The position numbers and the translations under genes were made by a program. Below, one piece after another: positions 7,958-16,570 of a stretch of 64,000 nucleotides of DNA; the first letter of the stretch is position 1; each line of letters begins with the position of its first letter. Source of the stretch: Halovenus sp037080055 (GTDB lineage Archaea; Halobacteriota; Halobacteria; Halobacteriales; Haloarculaceae). The stretch is taken from assembly GCF_037080055.1 (NCBI RefSeq), contig NZ_JBAOJI010000003.1:248001-312000 (forward strand), written 5' to 3'. A model generated the notes under the pieces. It was not told where the DNA came from and did no database searches. It saw nothing but the letters and a program-made list of their open reading frames with translations.

Positions 7958-8871
7958 TCGTCATCACCCTCCTCGTCCATTTCGTCCATGAGCTCTTCCG
8001 CTTCGGCCTCGGTATCCTCGTCGAGTTCCTCCTCGACGTCGGCTTCGAGGTCTTCGAGTTCGTCCTCGACGTCTGCCTCGTCCGGCAGGTCGGGATCGTC
8101 GAACTCCTCTGCGGCTTCCTCGACAACTTCTTCCTCGACGTCTGGCTCGCTGTCCGCATCCGACGGCGTCTCGGTCTCGGACTCCTCACCGTCTTCGGCT
8201 TCACCCTCCTCGGGTTCGCCGGCGAGCAGTTCTTCGACGCCCTCGCCCTCTTCGACGACGTAGTCTTCGATCTCCTGGTCCTCGTAGACCTCGAAGTCGT
8301 CGGGCAGTTCCGCACCCGGCGGGATGATCTTGACCTGCACCCCGATGGTGCCGAGTTGGACGACGGCCGTTCCGATGCCGTGGTCGACGATCTCCTCTGC
8401 GGGTTCGCCGTTGTGCTTGATGTAGCCACGGTTGAACTTCTCCACGCGTGAGCGTGCGCCCGTGACTTTGCCTGAAAGGACGATCTCTGCACCGAGTGCG
8501 CCGGCTTCCATGATCCGGTCGATGGTCGTGTGACCGGCTTTGCGGAAGTACCAACCGCGTTCGAGTGCGTTCGCGAGTCGGTCTGCGACGATCCGGGCGT
8601 TCAGGTCAGGTTCTTCGACCTCCTGAACGTCGACCTGCGGATCTTCGAGTCCGAAGTCCTCTTCGAGCGTGGTGGTGATCTTCCGGATGTTCTTCCCGCC
8701 TTTGCCGATGACCATTCCTGGCTTCTCGGCTTTGAGCACGATCTGTGTGCCCATCGGCGTCTTCGCGATCTCCATCCCGCCGTAGCCGGCGCGACCGAGT
8801 TCGTCCTGGAAGAACTCGTCGATCTGGGTGCGCTGAAGCCCGTTCTCGATGAACTGGAGTTCGTCAGCCAT
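7954..8871 (-). CDS. rps3: 30S ribosomal protein S3 (uS3)
   Basis: Small-subunit head protein at the mRNA entry channel, 305 aa. The KH domain contains the loop PGMVIGKGGKNIRKIT (residues about 54-69), followed by the S3 C-terminal domain ending near residue 200. The last ~90 residues are a low-complexity Glu/Asp tail, normal for haloarchaeal S3. It overlaps L22 by 1 nt and L29 by 4 nt. Confidence 0.97.
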   Translation of the reverse strand: MADELQFIENGLQRTQIDEFFQDELGRAGYGGMEIAKTPMGTQIVLKAEKPGMVIGKGGKNIRKITTTLEEDFGLEDPQVDVQEVEEPDLNARIVADRLANALERGWYFRKAGHTTIDRIMEAGALGAEIVLSGKVTGARSRVEKFNRGYIKHNGEPAEEIVDHGIGTAVVQLGTIGVQVKIIPPGAELPDDFEVYEDQEIEDYVVEEGEGVEELLAGEPEEGEAEDGEESETETPSDADSEPDVEEEVVEEAAEEFDDPDLPDEADVEDELEDLEADVEEELDEDTEAEAEELMDEMDEEGDDE

Positions 8872-9344
8872 TATTCATCACCCTCCTCCTCGACGTCTTC
8901 GAGGATGAGTTCGACATCGACTTCCGGTGTGTTCCACGGGCTGGCCCGCCCCATCGCTCGGGGCTGGCGACCCTCTGCTTCGCCGACCTTGTGGGCGGCG
9001 ACGTGCATGATCTCCATGTTTTCGCCCTCGAATCCCTGGTACTCGGCGTTACCGATCGCGTTGTCCAGCAGATCGAGGAAGGCCTTGCTCGCTTTCTCGG
9101 GGTATCGACCGGCGTCCCAGCCGTCGACATCCTTCCGGTGACCGACGCCCGAGTTGTGCTGCTTGAAGGGCACCGACCGCTCCTCCTCGACGACAGCCTC
9201 GAGATACTCGATTGCGTCGGTTGCGGTCATCCCCTTGATCTCACGGGCGATGGCCTTACTGTGCTTGTGGCTTACGTGCCGCTCCCGGAGCATCGCTTTC
9301 GCCGTCGTGTCCGGGTCGGCCTCGACTGAGTAGCTGATTCCCAT
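8871..9344 (-). CDS. rpl22: 50S ribosomal protein L22 (uL22)
   Basis: Protein lining the peptide exit tunnel, 157 aa. It begins MGISYSVEADPDTTAKAML, with the archaeal L17-type features RHVSHKHSKAIAREIKGM and, in the tunnel hairpin, RQPRAMGRASPWNTPEVDVE. A 3-nt gap follows S19; the stop overlaps the S3 start. Confidence 0.97.
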   Translation of the reverse strand: MGISYSVEADPDTTAKAMLRERHVSHKHSKAIAREIKGMTATDAIEYLEAVVEEERSVPFKQHNSGVGHRKDVDGWDAGRYPEKASKAFLDLLDNAIGNAEYQGFEGENMEIMHVAAHKVGEAEGRQPRAMGRASPWNTPEVDVELILEDVEEEGDE

Positions 9345-9347
9345 GAT

Positions 9348-9770
9348 TTATTTGAGGGGTACGAACTTCGAGGAGCGTGTCGCTCCGATGCCGGCCTGTC
9401 CGTGTTCGACCGACGTTCGGGTGAGCTGGAACTCGCCCAGGTAGTGCCCGAGCATCTCCGGCTCGACTTTCACTCGCTCGAAGGCTTGTCCGTTGTGGAC
9501 CGCGAAGGTCAGCCCGACCATCTCCGGGACGATCGGCATGTCCCGCAGGTGTGTGCGGATCGGGTTGTTCGCGGTCTCCTCCTCGCCGGCCTCGCGGGCC
9601 TCTTCGAGGAGCTGTTCTTTCTCGTAGGACAGGCCGCGTGTGATACTTCGCCGCTGGCGTGCGGGCAGCAGTTCCGCGACTTCCTCGAGACTCAGTTCCT
9701 GCAACTCGTCAAGCGTGTGACCACGGTAGGTAAACTCGCCTTCGTGGCCGATCTGATAGTCAGAACTCAT
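9348..9770 (-). CDS. rps19: 30S ribosomal protein S19 (uS19)
   Basis: Small-subunit head protein, 140 aa (eukaryotic S15-like size). It has the archaeal N-terminal extension with TYRGHTLDELQELSLEEVAELLPAR and the core IRTHLRDMPIVPEMVGLTFAVHNG...MLGHYLGEFQLTR. It is separated from L2 by 58 nt, the widest gap in the ribosomal run. Confidence 0.97.
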   Translation of the reverse strand: MSSDYQIGHEGEFTYRGHTLDELQELSLEEVAELLPARQRRSITRGLSYEKEQLLEEAREAGEEETANNPIRTHLRDMPIVPEMVGLTFAVHNGQAFERVKVEPEMLGHYLGEFQLTRTSVEHGQAGIGATRSSKFVPLK

Positions 9771-9828
9771 TCGTTTTCACCTCGGGTGAAACTCATGAGG
9801 TCGTCGCGCGCTGTGCGTGCGACGGAAC

Positions 9829-10551
9829 TCATCGTTCTCCACCTCGTCCGGTACGTTTCGAGGAGATGTCCCCGACCTTCCGCCCCGGCGGGGCGTCACG
9901 CGAGATACTCTTCGGCTTGCCGGGGTGCTGGCGGCCACCGCCACCGAATGGGTGGTCGACGGCGTTCATCGCGACGCCACGCACCCGGGGCCAGACGGTC
10001 CCGCGGGATTTGACTTTGTGGTACTTCTTCCCGGCCTTGAGGACGGGTTTCTCCGTTCGGCCACCACCTGCGACGACACCGATTGTCGCCCGGCACTGTG
10101 GGTCGAGTCGCTTGACCTCGTCGCTCGGCAACTGCACGACCGCGACGTTGCGGTCGTGGGTCATCAGCGTCGCGTTGACACCCGACGCGCGGGCGAACTT
10201 CCCGCCGTCGCCAGGGTTGGCCTCGACGTTACAGACCGGCACGCCTTCCGGAATCTCCGCGAGCGGAAGGGTGTTGCCTGCTTCGATTGTCGCCGAGACA
10301 CCGATCTGGATCTCGTCGCCGACCGCGATGCCTTCCGGTGCGAGCACCAGTCGGCGGTCGCCATCGTCGAACTGCACGTCCGCGATCGGTGCGCTCCGCG
10401 CGGGGTCGTGCTCGATGTCCAGCACTTCACCGGAGACGATATCTTTGTCTTCGAGTTTCCGGTGATCCATGCTCGCTTTGTAGCGATGGGAGGGGGCTCG
10501 GAACGTCGAGCCACCGCGTCCACGTCGCTGTCCGCGAATTCGTCGTCCCAT
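9829..10551 (-). CDS. rpl2: 50S ribosomal protein L2 (uL2)
   Basis: Primary 23S rRNA protein required for peptidyl-transferase activity and subunit joining, 240 aa. It begins MGRRIRGQRRGRGGSTFRAPSHRYK. The C-terminal region keeps the universally conserved motif WPRVRGVAMNAVDHPFGGG with its essential His near residue 210. A 2-nt gap separates it from L23. Confidence 0.98.
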   Translation of the reverse strand: MGRRIRGQRRGRGGSTFRAPSHRYKASMDHRKLEDKDIVSGEVLDIEHDPARSAPIADVQFDDGDRRLVLAPEGIAVGDEIQIGVSATIEAGNTLPLAEIPEGVPVCNVEANPGDGGKFARASGVNATLMTHDRNVAVVQLPSDEVKRLDPQCRATIGVVAGGGRTEKPVLKAGKKYHKVKSRGTVWPRVRGVAMNAVDHPFGGGGRQHPGKPKSISRDAPPGRKVGDISSKRTGRGGER

Positions 10552-10553
10552 TC

Positions 10554-10808
10554 TTAGAACACCCCAATTCGTGACGCGACTTCCTGCGCGTCGTAGTCGT
10601 CTGAGAGTGTCAGTTCTGCCTTTTTGTCGCCTTTCGGCGTGATCATGGTATTGATGTCCGTCACTTCGAGGTCGAACTGCTGTTCGACCTCACTCTTGAT
10701 CTGGTCTTTCTCTGCGTCGGTGTGGCAGATGAAGACCATCTTGTTGTCGAAGTCCATCTTGTCGACGGTCTTCTCCGTGACGTGTGGATGTTTGATGGCG
10801 TCCATCAT
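10554..10808 (-). CDS. rpl23: 50S ribosomal protein L23 (uL23)
   Basis: Exit-tunnel rim protein, 84 aa, docking site for SRP and nascent-chain factors. It contains MDAIKHPHVTEKTVDKMDFDN and VTDINTMITPKGDKKAELTL. It overlaps L4 by 4 nt. Confidence 0.97.
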   Translation of the reverse strand: MMDAIKHPHVTEKTVDKMDFDNKMVFICHTDAEKDQIKSEVEQQFDLEVTDINTMITPKGDKKAELTLSDDYDAQEVASRIGVF

Positions 10809-11548
10809 CGGTCAGCCACCTCCTCGACTGCGCTTTCGGTCCAGACAGTGAGTCGACCGGGGTGCGTTCCCGGCGCGAGATCCTCTGCGTTCAGTTCGTC
10901 GGCGGTCGTCACGTCCGAACCCGCGAGGTTGCGGGCCGCTCGTGACGGTTCCTCGCTGGTAACAAAGAGGACCGATGTCGGTCGCGTGTACTTGCGGCCA
11001 CGCGCCGAGCCCTGTCCGGCCTTGATCTTGGTCTCGTCGGCCCGCTCGATGTCGGCCGAAAGGCCGAGTTCCTCGAGCATGGCGACGGCTTCCTGTGTCT
11101 TGTAGACTTCCTCGAACTCGTCGGAGACGACGACCGGCAGTTCGACATCCTCGTCGAACTCGTGGCCGCGCTCTGCGACGACTTCGGGATCGGCGGTTGC
11201 GGCGATTGCCGAGCGGACCGCTTTCTGTCGCTCCTTGTCGTTGATGTCGAGCGAGCGGTCCTTTTCGGCTTTCGGCGGGTGCGCTGGTCGACCGCCCACC
11301 GTCTGTGGGACGCGTCGGCCCTTGCCACCCTCTCGCGGGACGTGTGCCATCCCGCGGCCGCTACCGAACGATTCGGCGGGCGTCCGCATGCCCGCGTACT
11401 CGTCGGCACCGTAGTCCTGTTTGCGATTCGCCTGTGCAGCGAGGACGGCCTTCTTGATGAGATCCGGCCGGTACTCGCTCTCGAACACGTCGGGGAGGTC
11501 GACCTCTCCGTCCGTGTCGCCCTCGGTTGTGCGTACTGGTACCTGCAT
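10805..11548 (-). CDS. rpl4: 50S ribosomal protein L4 (uL4)
   Basis: Exit-tunnel protein, 247 aa. The extended loop that reaches into the tunnel contains SFGSGRGMAHVPREGGKGRRVPQ, and the globular part includes SVLFVTSEEPSRAARNLAGSDVT. It lies 3 nt after L3 and overlaps L23 by 4 nt. Confidence 0.97.
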   Translation of the reverse strand: MQVPVRTTEGDTDGEVDLPDVFESEYRPDLIKKAVLAAQANRKQDYGADEYAGMRTPAESFGSGRGMAHVPREGGKGRRVPQTVGGRPAHPPKAEKDRSLDINDKERQKAVRSAIAATADPEVVAERGHEFDEDVELPVVVSDEFEEVYKTQEAVAMLEELGLSADIERADETKIKAGQGSARGRKYTRPTSVLFVTSEEPSRAARNLAGSDVTTADELNAEDLAPGTHPGRLTVWTESAVEEVADR

Positions 11549-11551
11549 AAT

Positions 11552-12559
11552 TTATCCCTGATTCGATGCTGTCGAGACGTACCGAACCTCTGGATCGAGG
11601 CGCGGTTGGTCGTTCGGGCGTACTGCGGGGCGCAGGCGGACGAGTCGTTTGTCCGGACCGGGCACCGATCCCTTGACCAAGGCGTACTCGTTGTCGACCT
11701 CGCCGTAGTCGATGAATCCGCCCTCGACGGTCGGATCCTCGTCGTCGCCGAGATCGATGAGACGCTTGTTGAGTTCGGTGCGCTGGTGGTACCCCGTCTG
11801 TCCCTGCTGGGGGACCGTCGAGCGAACACGGGACGGGTTCCACGGACCGAGGTTACCGATCCGTCGTCGCCAGCCCTGCCGGGCGTGTTTGCCCTTCCGC
11901 TTCTGGACGCCCCAGCGTTTGACGGGACCCTGCGTCCCTTTGCCTTTGGTGATGGCCGCCACGTCGGCGTACTCGCCGGCGCGGAACACGTCGTTGACCG
12001 AGTACTCCTCGCCGTCGAGGAGGTCGAGACCGAACTCGACGCGGTCTTCGAGTGAGCCGCCACCGACGCGATTCTCCATCACGTCAGGCTCTTTTTTGGG
12101 CACGCCGTCGACGTCGTCGGGGACGGTGTACGTGATCGCACGCACGTCGCCGAGTCGACCGTCTTCGAGTGCCTCGTGAATCTGTTCCTCCGAAGCGCCG
12201 CCCTCTTCGGGCACGTCGAGTGCCCGCTCGAGGTCTGGGTGGAAATCGTCGGCCCAGACTTCGGTGAGCGGTCGCTTCCCGTACGGTGTGTCTTCGTAGG
12301 CTCGAAGCGCAGCAACCCGCATCGGTGGCGTCTCGACGACGGTCACCGGCACTGTCTCCTCCATCCCCTGTCGCGGGGAGTCGGGTTCGTCGTTGATCAT
12401 CACGACGTGGGTCATGCCGGCTTTGTAGCCGGCGAATCCCTGCAGTGCGGGCTGGCCGTCGTCGTCTGGCCAGCTATTGAAGCGAGGCGTCTCGCTGGAC
12501 GCTCGCTTGCGCGGGCTGAAGCCCATCGAACCTTTTCGTGGTCGTTCTGGTTGTGGCAT
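11552..12559 (-). CDS. rpl3: 50S ribosomal protein L3 (uL3)
   Basis: Early-assembly large-subunit protein beside the peptidyl-transferase centre, 335 aa (archaeal/eukaryotic length). It begins MPQPERPRKGSMGFSPRKRA; later it has GFAGYKAGMTHVVMI and KGKGTQGPVKRWGVQKRKGKHARQGWRR around the conserved His loop. It is preceded by the SPOUT methyltransferase gene with a 4-nt gap, so the two are probably co-transcribed. Confidence 0.97.
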   Translation of the reverse strand: MPQPERPRKGSMGFSPRKRASSETPRFNSWPDDDGQPALQGFAGYKAGMTHVVMINDEPDSPRQGMEETVPVTVVETPPMRVAALRAYEDTPYGKRPLTEVWADDFHPDLERALDVPEEGGASEEQIHEALEDGRLGDVRAITYTVPDDVDGVPKKEPDVMENRVGGGSLEDRVEFGLDLLDGEEYSVNDVFRAGEYADVAAITKGKGTQGPVKRWGVQKRKGKHARQGWRRRIGNLGPWNPSRVRSTVPQQGQTGYHQRTELNKRLIDLGDDEDPTVEGGFIDYGEVDNEYALVKGSVPGPDKRLVRLRPAVRPNDQPRLDPEVRYVSTASNQG

Positions 12560-12563
12560 GGTG

Positions 12564-13415
12564 TTAGTCCATGAGGTTCAGGCAGGCAAGTGTCGCAAAC
12601 ACCGCTTCTTCGGTGCGGACGACCTGACTGCCCTGGTTCGGAACCGTATTCAGCCAGAGGTCGAACCCTCCAGTCTCTTTGAAGCCGTCTTCGCGAACGT
12701 CCTCTGGTCGGCACCCGATGATTTCGGGGAGACCCCGTTCGGGTGCGCCAAAGGCGACTGTGTAGTCGTGCTCGCCAGCGTCCGCGCCTGCGGACTCGGT
12801 GGCGAGTTCGTCCAATCGGTCGGTGCTCAGAACCTCACCGTGCCGCGAGGCGGCGATGGTGAGTCCAGCGTCCGACCGTGATACTGCCGCGTCGAGGTCC
12901 GGAGCGTCGACGGTCAGGCCATCTGGCCTACCGACGATCTTGGCTCGGACCGGCTCTCGCGAAGAGACGTCGATGGTGACGCGCTCTCCCTCCGTGAGAT
13001 CCATCTCGTCGGGGATGGGGAGAGAGATCGGGTGTTGCAGTCCGCAATTGACCCGGACGCGCCCATCGGATACGGCCTTCGTCACGATTCCCTGTCTTAA
13101 CGACCCCGAATCGGTAGATCCGGAGCCGGTCTGTGAGAGCGAGCGGAGCGGCGGCAGAACGCCCGCGTACGCTAGTTCGTCCCGCGTATCCCAGAGCTCC
13201 TTTCGGAGATCCGGGGGCGTTGCGGCGTACTTGAGTACGGTTTCGACGAACCCGTCGTCGTATTTTCGTTCGCCCTCGGGATCGGGGTAGACCGACAAGC
13301 GGTCCACACGGAAGACCGTGGCCGCGCGGGCCACGTAACCGATTTTGCGAGTTGCCTCGCGTTTGTCTTCGGCTTCCCGGGCGAGCGACGACGGCACGAG
13401 TACGCTGACTGTCAT
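12564..13415 (-). CDS. SPOUT-family RNA methyltransferase (DUF171/SPOUT1-like)
   Basis: Predicted knotted SPOUT methyltransferase of the C9orf114/SPOUT1 type (Pfam 'putative RNA methyltransferase', PF02598), 283 aa. The N-terminus MTVSVLVPSSLAREAEDKREATRKIG and the C-terminal knot segment (GAPERGLPEI...TVPNQGSQVVRTEEAVFATLA) fit the family: the GAPERG and NQGSQVVRTEEA loops are where AdoMet binds in SPOUT folds. An OB-like insertion lies at about residues 105-165. Members occur at the head of archaeal ribosomal operons. The RNA target is not shown here; uridine N3 methylation is reported for relatives. Confidence 0.85.
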   Translation of the reverse strand: MTVSVLVPSSLAREAEDKREATRKIGYVARAATVFRVDRLSVYPDPEGERKYDDGFVETVLKYAATPPDLRKELWDTRDELAYAGVLPPLRSLSQTGSGSTDSGSLRQGIVTKAVSDGRVRVNCGLQHPISLPIPDEMDLTEGERVTIDVSSREPVRAKIVGRPDGLTVDAPDLDAAVSRSDAGLTIAASRHGEVLSTDRLDELATESAGADAGEHDYTVAFGAPERGLPEIIGCRPEDVREDGFKETGGFDLWLNTVPNQGSQVVRTEEAVFATLACLNLMD

Positions 13416-13471
13416 GCCGTAACGCTTCCACGTCGCGCCACTAGACTGTAGCGATTACTCCCGCACGCTAA

Positions 13472-13480
13472 CTTAAAAAG
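13472..13480 (-). promoter_or_regulatory. TATA box of the ribosomal operon
   Basis: On the minus strand this reads CTTTTTAAG. Its centre, about 13476, predicts transcription start near 13449, giving a leader of about 34 nt before the methyltransferase ATG at 13415. It is the only clear TATA-like element upstream of the operon. Confidence 0.5.
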
Positions 13481-13601
13481 CCCCCGTTTCGTTTGCGGGC
13501 TGAGAGGCGTTCACATGCGGTTTTCGGCGGGTCTATCGCCGATTTTGTTCGGCTTACTCGTGGGGAATGGTCACACAGTGTTTCCAAGCGAGAACCACTG
13601 G

Positions 13602-13609
13602 AAAATAAT
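13602..13609 (+). promoter_or_regulatory. TATA box for the 43-aa acidic protein
   Basis: AAAATAAT centred near 13606 predicts transcription start around 13633, five bases before the ATG at 13638. Confidence 0.4.
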
Positions 13610-13637
13610 CATGCAATCGTGTTCGGGAACAGTACGT

Positions 13638-13769
13638 ATGGACGACATTCTACTCGGGGTGCTCAAGGGCGGGGAGGTCGTCGTCGACTTTGTCGGGGAG
13701 ATCTATCAGAAGATCCGCGGAGGCGACGAGGACGAAAGTGAGGACGAGAAGTCCGATTCTACGGAGTGA
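13638..13769 (+). CDS. Small acidic protein of unknown function
   Basis: A 43-aa protein: a hydrophobic/amphipathic N-terminal half (MDDILLGVLKGGEVVVDFVGE) followed by a very acidic tail. I do not recognise the family. The ATG at 13638 is preferred over an upstream in-frame ATG at 13515 because a TATA-like element lies 27-30 bp before it. It is divergent from the ribosomal operon and convergent with the thioesterase, whose stop codon directly abuts. Confidence 0.5.
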   Translation: MDDILLGVLKGGEVVVDFVGEIYQKIRGGDEDESEDEKSDSTE

Positions 13770-14201
13770 TCACTCGTAGCCGATCTCCGCATCGAGTTCG
13801 ATCTCGCTGGGGACGAAGGTTGCAGTCGCCCGCGCCAACTGATTGCCGTCGTCGTCTTCGACGACGGATTCGGCGATGTACTGGCCAGGGTGTTCGTGCA
13901 AGACTTCGCCGCGAGCATGCATCGTCCCTTCCGAGATGGGTCGCGTCAGATAGAGGTTCATCTGCGTCGTCAGCACGAACACGTCCTCAACCAGCGAGTT
14001 CGCCGCGAAGAAGGCAGCGTCGTCTAGCGCCTTGAAGTAGGCCGTCCCGTGGACTGCACCGCCGGGGTGATAGAGTTTTTCCGAGACTGGTAGATCGAGC
14101 GTCGCTTCTCCCTCGGAGATGGTCAACTCCGGGTCGAAGAAGTCGTTGATCGGCGCGTGGTCGTGATACATCCGTTCGAGTTTGCGGTAGTGTTCTGACA
14201 T
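13770..14201 (-). CDS. PaaI-type hotdog thioesterase
   Basis: A 143-aa protein with the single hotdog fold of PaaI-like acyl-CoA thioesterases. The signature around YHPGGAVHGTAYFKALDDAAFFAANS corresponds to the HGG-x-hydrophobic-x-(A/T)-x2-D region: an Asp/Asn-type catalytic carboxylate follows the His-Gly loop. The rest (NLYLTRPISEGTMHARGEVLH...) is the matching beta-sheet. It would hydrolyse an acyl-CoA in the cytoplasm; the substrate is unknown. The start MSEHYRKL at 14201 is chosen; longer in-frame sequence upstream has non-coding composition. Confidence 0.8.
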   Translation of the reverse strand: MSEHYRKLERMYHDHAPINDFFDPELTISEGEATLDLPVSEKLYHPGGAVHGTAYFKALDDAAFFAANSLVEDVFVLTTQMNLYLTRPISEGTMHARGEVLHEHPGQYIAESVVEDDDGNQLARATATFVPSEIELDAEIGYE

Positions 14202-14367
14202 CGGTAATCTGGTTGGCGTTCGACGGGGGCGGTAGTAAGCGCTGGGGGTTGGCGAATCGAAATCCCCGTGCTGAAACTCACCGGCGAAGCGATAGCGAGT
14301 GTGATGGGGCTGAACGATCAGATGACTGGCACACAATTTCCCCCCGGTTTCGACCGGCCCACAGCCA

Positions 14368-14523
14368 CTACTGCCTGTCCGGCCACGGGACGGTCACTGT
14401 CCGATCGGTGGCGAACAGCCCAAACAGTGCAAATAGCCCGAACAGTGCGGGTTCGTTCGTCACGATGCCGAACACACCCAGTATGCCAAAAACGCCGAGT
14501 CGATTTACGTTCAGTTCTGTCAT
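14368..14523 (-). CDS. Small hydrophobic membrane protein (51 aa)
   Basis: A short frame starting MTELNVNRLGVFGILGV has two hydrophobic stretches rich in Gly, Leu and Phe (residues about 9-20 and 26-38, the second with three GLF/ALF repeats) and a short polar C-terminus ending VPWPDRQ. It could form a membrane hairpin. It lies alone between the thioesterase and HemAT. I do not recognise the family and see no strong promoter, so it remains a prediction based on composition. Confidence 0.45.
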   Translation of the reverse strand: MTELNVNRLGVFGILGVFGIVTNEPALFGLFALFGLFATDRTVTVPWPDRQ

Positions 14524-14639
14524 GGTTGCCAATCGAGATTGTCTCCCGAGACTGCGCTGTAGTCCGCGTGCAGTCTGCTGTTCTGCTGTGATCTTTCTGG
14601 TAAACTGTATATATCAGTTACACCCCAATATTGCGCACA

Positions 14640-14645
14640 TTTATA
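14640..14645 (+). promoter_or_regulatory. TATA box of hemAT
   Basis: TTTATA, centred near 14643, predicts transcription start around 14670, three bases before the ATG at 14673. A second TATA-like run, TATATAT at 14608-14614, would give a start near 14638 and a longer leader. Confidence 0.45.
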
Positions 14646-14672
14646 CGCTCCGAGTTAATGAGCCACGTAGCA

Positions 14673-16208
14673 ATGGGAACGAATCGGTACGGTATGGCGG
14701 ATTTTGGGGATGGTGGACTGAACTCCGAACTCGATTTAGCTGCACTCGTTTCAGAGATCGGCCTCGACGACGCTGATATCCAGTGGCGCAAGGAGTTCAT
14801 CGGGTTCGACGAACGTGACGCCCAGCGGCTGAGCACCTACGAGGAGACATTCGAGAACAACGCAGATCAGATCGCGGAGGACTTCTACGAACACTTGACG
14901 GCCTACGATGAGACCACCGAAGTGATCGGTCGCTCTCCGAAGTCGGTCGAGCAGCTAAAACGGACTCAGTCTGCGTATTTCGTTACGCTCGCCCGCGGCG
15001 AGTACGGACGCGATTACTTCCAGAACAGAGCCAGAATCGGCAAGTTACACGATCTGTTGGATATGCCGATGAAGCAGTATCTCGGCCAGTATGTGGTGTA
15101 CTTCGAGATGTTGCTTCCGCTCGTCGGGTCACGACTCGGCGACGCACTTACCGAACGCCTGGCTGCCACCGCAGACTCGCCAGCGTCCGATCGGGGACTT
15201 CCGGACGATTTCGAGGCCATCATCGACGACGAAATCGAGTCGGCAATGGACGATCTCCTTTCGATGTTGCGGATCACCAATCTCGATATGCAGATTGTCG
15301 TCGACACCTACATGCACTCCTACAACGAGAACCTCCGCGACGAAATCGCACAGCAGGAGGAGATCAGACACAACGTCGAAGCAGCCGTCGAGGAGGCCGA
15401 TGCAACCGCCGAAGAAGTGGCGGCCCGGACTGAGGGGGTCGTCGACCTCGCGGAGGCGCAGGCCGATTCGATGGAAGACGCATCGAGAGAGGTTGCAGAC
15501 ATGTCGGCTACGATCGAAGAGATCGCCTCGACGGCCCAGCAAGTCGCAGCGACGAGCCAACAGGCGGAGCAACTGGCCGAAGAGGGGCGCGAGTCGGCAA
15601 CGACGGCAATCGAACTCATGGAGCGCGTCGACGACTCGACTGCCGAGGTCACCGCCGACGTGGATCGACTCGAATCCCGGATCGACGAAATCGACGAGAT
15701 TGTCGACGTGATCGACGACATCGCCGATCAGACGAACATGCTCGCGCTGAACGCCTCGATCGAAGCCGCTCGTGCCGGCGAGGCCGGCGATGGATTCGCC
15801 GTCGTCGCGGAGGAAGTCAAGTCGCTGGCTGAGCAGTCCCAGCAGCGAGCGAGTGAAATCGAAGAGATGGTCGAGCAGATCAAATCCGATACGAACAGTG
15901 CCGTGGCGAGTCTGGAAGAGACGACCCGACAGGTCGATCAGGGAATCGAGCAGGTGACAGAGTCGATGGAGACACTCAGAGATATCGCCGAGGCCATTCA
16001 GGAGACGAACCGCGGCATCCAGGAAGTCTCGAGCGCTACCGACGACCAGGCGGGAAGTGCAGAGACGGTCGCGTCGATGATCGACGAACTGCTTACACAG
16101 GCCGACGAGGTCGCAGACGAAGTCGACCAGATCGCGACAGCGAACGAACGGCAGGCGGACCGCGTGTCAGAGATCAGCCAGACCGTCGACCGCCTCGGAA
16201 ACGAGTGA
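14673..16208 (+). CDS. hemAT: Globin-coupled aerotaxis transducer HemAT
   Basis: Soluble heme-based oxygen sensor that signals to CheA for aerotaxis. Residues about 20-180 are a globin-sensor domain: the F-helix ARIGKLHDLLDMP carries the proximal His (residue 126 from this start), matching His123 of Halobacterium HemAT. A long coiled coil follows, with the chemoreceptor hairpin DQTNMLALNASIEAARAGEAGDGFAVVAEEV. There are no membrane segments. Starts at 14658 (ATG) or 14694 (ATG) are also possible; 14673 fits the TATA box best. No CheA/CheW genes are nearby; the gene stands alone. Confidence 0.92.
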   Translation: MGTNRYGMADFGDGGLNSELDLAALVSEIGLDDADIQWRKEFIGFDERDAQRLSTYEETFENNADQIAEDFYEHLTAYDETTEVIGRSPKSVEQLKRTQSAYFVTLARGEYGRDYFQNRARIGKLHDLLDMPMKQYLGQYVVYFEMLLPLVGSRLGDALTERLAATADSPASDRGLPDDFEAIIDDEIESAMDDLLSMLRITNLDMQIVVDTYMHSYNENLRDEIAQQEEIRHNVEAAVEEADATAEEVAARTEGVVDLAEAQADSMEDASREVADMSATIEEIASTAQQVAATSQQAEQLAEEGRESATTAIELMERVDDSTAEVTADVDRLESRIDEIDEIVDVIDDIADQTNMLALNASIEAARAGEAGDGFAVVAEEVKSLAEQSQQRASEIEEMVEQIKSDTNSAVASLEETTRQVDQGIEQVTESMETLRDIAEAIQETNRGIQEVSSATDDQAGSAETVASMIDELLTQADEVADEVDQIATANERQADRVSEISQTVDRLGNE

Positions 16209-16570
16209 TCGACAGAACGATCGGACAATTCCGGCGTAGCGTCAGGGAGCCAAAGACGGATCTGTAAGGTGGTTGTTTCCATCGTGGAACTGGCCGACTG
16301 CGCTGGGACGTGGACCTGCGTAATGGCCGGCGGTTATCCTACCTGATCTGAAATATATTCTACGTACCGTGCAAGATACATAGCGCAAGTCTTGCACGAC
16401 CGTTCGGTTTGTTCACAAGCAGGTGTCGCCCCCTGATGTCAGCCGCTATACCCAGCGCCTCGGGTACGTCACCGCACCTGAACCGACTTCCAGAACTCCT
16501 GGGAAGGCGAAGCCCCCGTCGGTCACGTCACGCGTTCACTGCAAACGAACATCGTCTGTGTTCTGTCTGT
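16209..16570. other. Intergenic region with inverted and dispersed repeats
   Basis: No credible gene in this 362-bp space between hemAT and the convergent DUF35 gene. It contains an inverted repeat, GTGCAAGA (16369-16376) and TCTTGCAC (16390-16397). The left half (CCGTGCAAGATACA, 16367-16380) is the reverse complement of a core found at 18822 and 22337. A further short match, CTATACC-AGCG--TCGGG at about 16447, has a counterpart near 22404. Confidence 0.6.

Noticed and set aside
7960..8260. Apparent short-period repeat resembling a repeat array
   Set aside because: These are Glu/Asp codons in the acidic tail of S3; the same holds for 3420-3780 in L32e and 63360-63560. No CRISPR-type spacing was found anywhere.
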